Shown: piece by piece, positions 61,108 to 64,000 of the stretch | Layout of the letters: every line of letters starts with the position of its first letter | Position numbering within the stretch: the first letter of the stretch is position 1 | Assembly (NCBI GenBank): GCA_036852015.1 | Contig: JAANDG010000414.1 | Coordinates: 1-64,000, forward strand | Direction of reading: 5' to 3' | Origin: Pelodera strongyloides | Taxonomy: Eukaryota > Nematoda > Chromadorea > Rhabditida > Rhabditidae | Length of the DNA: 64,000 nt | Program-made: the position numbers and the translations under genes | The notes under the pieces: model-generated | Database searches by the model: none | What the model saw: only the letters and a program-made list of their open reading frames with translations | What the model was told of the DNA's origin: nothing

Positions 61108-64000
61108 CTAACACAGGGGTTGAACCTGTGAAATCTTTCCTTTGGGTTCCACCATTCGAATATCATCAATAGCGCAGGCTCCTTGGTTTGTGCGAGTGTT
61201 CTCACAGACGAAGATCAACTGCAAACGAACTTTTGAGAATTGCAAGCATAAGTCAGTTGTTATAATGTCGACTGTCAAGGTACCACTTGTGCCTTGTCGC
61301 AATGAGAAGCAATACGGTACTCACATCTTCTGTTTTGTAAGCGATGCTTTAGTTTTGAATAATATATTATGATTAGTTTACCTTCTCAGTTCCCTTGGGG
61401 CACTTGAACGATGCAGTCTTCCATACACGATCGTTTACTGTCACAAACTTGTCGGACGAGAATGGACACGAATCAAGCGTGTCACAACATCCCTAAAAAT
61501 AAGTAAATATAATGAGGCCAATTCGTCCAATACATATCTCCGGAGTTCCAAAATACATATTGAAGCAAACTGCCTAGTTCCTAAGATCCACGAAAGGCAG
61601 TTATTCTTCTGCTGACTATTTTACCTTGAGTTGTACTCCGTGAGTTCCTTCATAGTAATGGAATCGCAGACGAGAACTCTCAGTGAATGGAGCGTTCTGG
61701 ACTTCCAATCCGGCCATTTCTCTCGGGAACAGGAAGGTGGCAGCGTAGAATGATCCTTCTGAAGCAAGCAATACGTATTATACATACATCAATTGTTGTA
61801 CAACTGTACCGAACACAATGTTTTTAGCATACAAAGGAACTGTTCAAACTACGGAAAACGAAAAAAGAAACAAAAACAAACTGATGTTTTTGAACTACCC
61901 ACCAATGCTTTCTTTGACTCCAGTGACTCTGTTCATGAATTGTCCGCTTACAACCTAAGATAACAAATGATTAGAAAAGGTTTGCAGAGTAAGGAAGTCA
62001 TGTTCTTTCATATATTATTGTTATTGTCGATAATTGTTGAGCAAACCTGGAACTTGGTTGTTAATCCTCGGATCGATTGTGTTTGGTGGGCATCCTTATA
62101 GTTGCAAATGCTTCCTCAAAATGCATACATAGCTCATTGAAACAAACATCAGCAATGCACTTCTGTGGGCAATTTCTCAAAGAATTTCAGCTATGCGCAC
62201 TCTTGATTTTAAAACAGCTCCTCACAAAAGAAACCCATTGAAGAACGTCTTAAAATTCAAATTTGTGCTACGGGGTTAGTTGGCTACTGAAAACGGCACC
62301 CTGCTGAGGGATTCTCACAAATGTTTGTAGTAACCCAAATTCGTGACAGTCAATACAAAGCCGACATAATTTAATTCTATCGTTATAAGAGAACAGAGGC
62401 ACACTACTCTATATCACAAATAGGTTGTTTTGTTTCAAAACTCAAAACTTACCATCTTCAAAGTCACACTTGGTGTTTTGACAAATTTCCTTGCTAAAGT
62501 CCTTGCTTTCGGAAACCTTTACAGTCTGCTTGCCCAGAGCTCTCGGGTTGGTTTCGATCTGAAAAGCAGTAATTTTGTATCGACGTGTAAAGTAAATACT
62601 GCTCCCAAGGTGTTCAGTGCAAAATAAATCTACTCACCACTGTTTCCTCATCAGTAAGCGAGTGTCCATTCTCATCGACGTCGGTCGTGAACTCAAGCTT
62701 TTCGTGGATGGCTGATTTGCGGGCAGCAAGAGCAGCTGCTCCAGCGGCTCCTCGGGCTCCGGCACCTCCAGCAGCACCTCCTGCACCTCTTGCACCTCCT
62801 GCACCTCCTGCGCCTCCTGCACCTCGTGCACCACCGGCTCTCTTTCCTTGTCCACCAACCGAGGCCCTAGCCATTGCAGCGGCTACACCTGCTCCCTTCT
62901 TTCCGTCCTTTCCTCCAGTAATGTTGTCGACGGCTGAAACAAAAGTGAAATTTATTCCACTGAGATTGTTATTGGCTCAGGCAAAAAGCGCAGCCATTGA
63001 GATTTAATGAAGAGTTAATGAATAAACACGGTCATTTTTCCTAAACTTCACGTGTTTAAAGAACTGACTTTTCTCAACTCCCGTCACGTGTGTTTTCTCG
63101 CCCAGGACAGCGGTTTTTGCTCCAGTATCAGTCTCTGAAATTTTATTATATCTGAGTGAAGGAAATCAAATTTAAATGCTTTAACTAGTGATGATAGTAG
63201 AGCAATCAGGGCTAACATGAGATAATGACCTACCGACAGTGAGCCTTTGTGCAGCCTCGGTGAGATTGTCCTCTTCCTTTTGACACTCGGGTCCATCAGC
63301 ATCATAGGATATCTAATGAATTTATACGATTTGCAACAAAATGTTTCGACTTGGACAGTAAACAAGCATTAGTATCTATGAAATATCCTTTTTTTAGAAA
63401 ACTATAACCATTCGCATTCATAAGTTGCACACCTCGATGTCATCAAGGATCGCCATATCACCGTTCTCGCCGACAAAGTTTGAAGCAACAAACACGATCT
63501 GAAGCCGATTTATATTATCATTAGCATTAAGTTATATTATCTGCTACGTTGTATAAGCCTGTGGACTTAGGAAAACCTTTTCAATGCTCGTGCTTATATT
63601 TGATCCAATTATGAATTACTGTTTCGGTTAATCCCTACATCAATGAGTGAGGCCTTGGGGAGAACGAGCTCCGTGGTTCCGACTCCATTCACGAGAGGGA
63701 ATTCCTGACAGTTGAGGAGAGGGTTGAAGTTGACAGTGTTGGGGAATGATTCACGCTGGCAAACTTGTAGAAGAACATTCTCTGACTGCCAGTGCCTAAA
63801 CGTCAAGGAATTCAAAATGAACACATTTACCGCAACTCACATTATGGTATGCATAAGTCAGTCAGCTTTGGTTAATAAAGGAACAGTACTGTGAATACTT
63901 TGGCAACATACTTGGCTCTAATAGTGATGGGCGAAGCCGCACAGGCAATTGAGCATGACGCGAATTGAGCTTCATCAGAGGGAGCAGCTCCACGAGCATA
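61108..64000 (-). CDS. MAM-like extracellular protein, 5' end outside window
   Basis: Visible exons: 64000-63912, 63795-63639, 63498-63433, 63312-63234, 63134-63069, 62933-62638, 62558-62453, 62114-62047, 61954-61903, 61758-61625, 61492-61382, 61218-61108 (stop TAG); 444 aa, N-terminus missing. The end of a first MAM-like domain (VFVASNF, MAILDDIE) is followed by an acidic linker and a Gly/Ala-rich block of about 45 residues (RGAGGAGGAGGARG). A second MAM-like domain runs from CDFEDGSICNYKD through LRFHYYEGTHG and VWKTASF to ACAIDDIRMVE, with the cysteines expected for disulfide bonding. The short tail ends VQPLC. Phases join at all borders. MAM domains mediate adhesion; here the role (cuticle or matrix) is a guess. 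No transmembrane segment is visible, so the product is probably secreted. Confidence 0.86.

Noticed and set aside
62687..63007. Pro/Ala-rich 106-codon frame on the plus strand
   Set aside because: It is the antisense of the Gly/Ala block of the MAM gene, whose exon borders and phases on the minus strand fit well.

Overview
The window is animal nuclear DNA, almost certainly from a nematode. The evidence is a cuticle collagen with the nematode-specific N-terminal domain, an UNC-7/UNC-9-type innexin, a nicotinic acetylcholine receptor subunit with nematode-like sequence, a TPM-domain membrane protein resembling MOLO-1, and TTTCAG/TTTTAG splice acceptors throughout. Introns are numerous (39 coding exons in one gene) and some reach 3-4 kb. 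Intergenic DNA is AT-rich and carries foldback elements. This is looser than Caenorhabditis; the species cannot be told from the sequence.

Layout. 1-7.7 kb: no gene recognised. 7.7-17.7 kb (+): innexin; exons from 11,089 on are certain, two upstream exons are probable. 20.1-34.3 kb (-): a complete slit orthologue of about 1386 aa, read exon by exon with consistent phases. 35.3-37.3 kb (-): cuticle collagen, 291 aa. 38.2-41.6 kb (-): tetraspanin, about 331 aa, with a second possible CCG-motif exon. 43.3-44.0 kb: palindrome, degenerate tRNA-like sequence and GC-rich minisatellite. 44.2-46.9 kb (-): TPM-domain single-pass protein. 47-54 kb: mostly empty, with two foldback MITEs. 54.0-54.7 kb (+): small secreted protein, 121 aa, family unknown. 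57.0-60.2 kb (+): nicotinic receptor alpha-type subunit, about 571 aa. 61.1-64.0 kb (-): MAM-like extracellular protein, truncated by the window edge.

Functional picture. Several genes belong to neuronal wiring and signalling: slit (axon guidance), innexin (electrical synapses), the nicotinic receptor, and a possible receptor accessory protein of MOLO-1 type about 10 kb away. They lie on both strands, with about 0.9-1.1 kb between consecutive minus-strand genes where measured, so they do not look like one operon. Three intact foldback elements bounded by TTAA-like sites (one end degenerate) suggest an active or recently active MITE family. I did not find a clearly new multi-gene system. The most unusual points are two odd slit introns (GC-AG and GT-CG), the duplicated tetraspanin motif exon, the altered pore residues of the receptor, and the MITE family.
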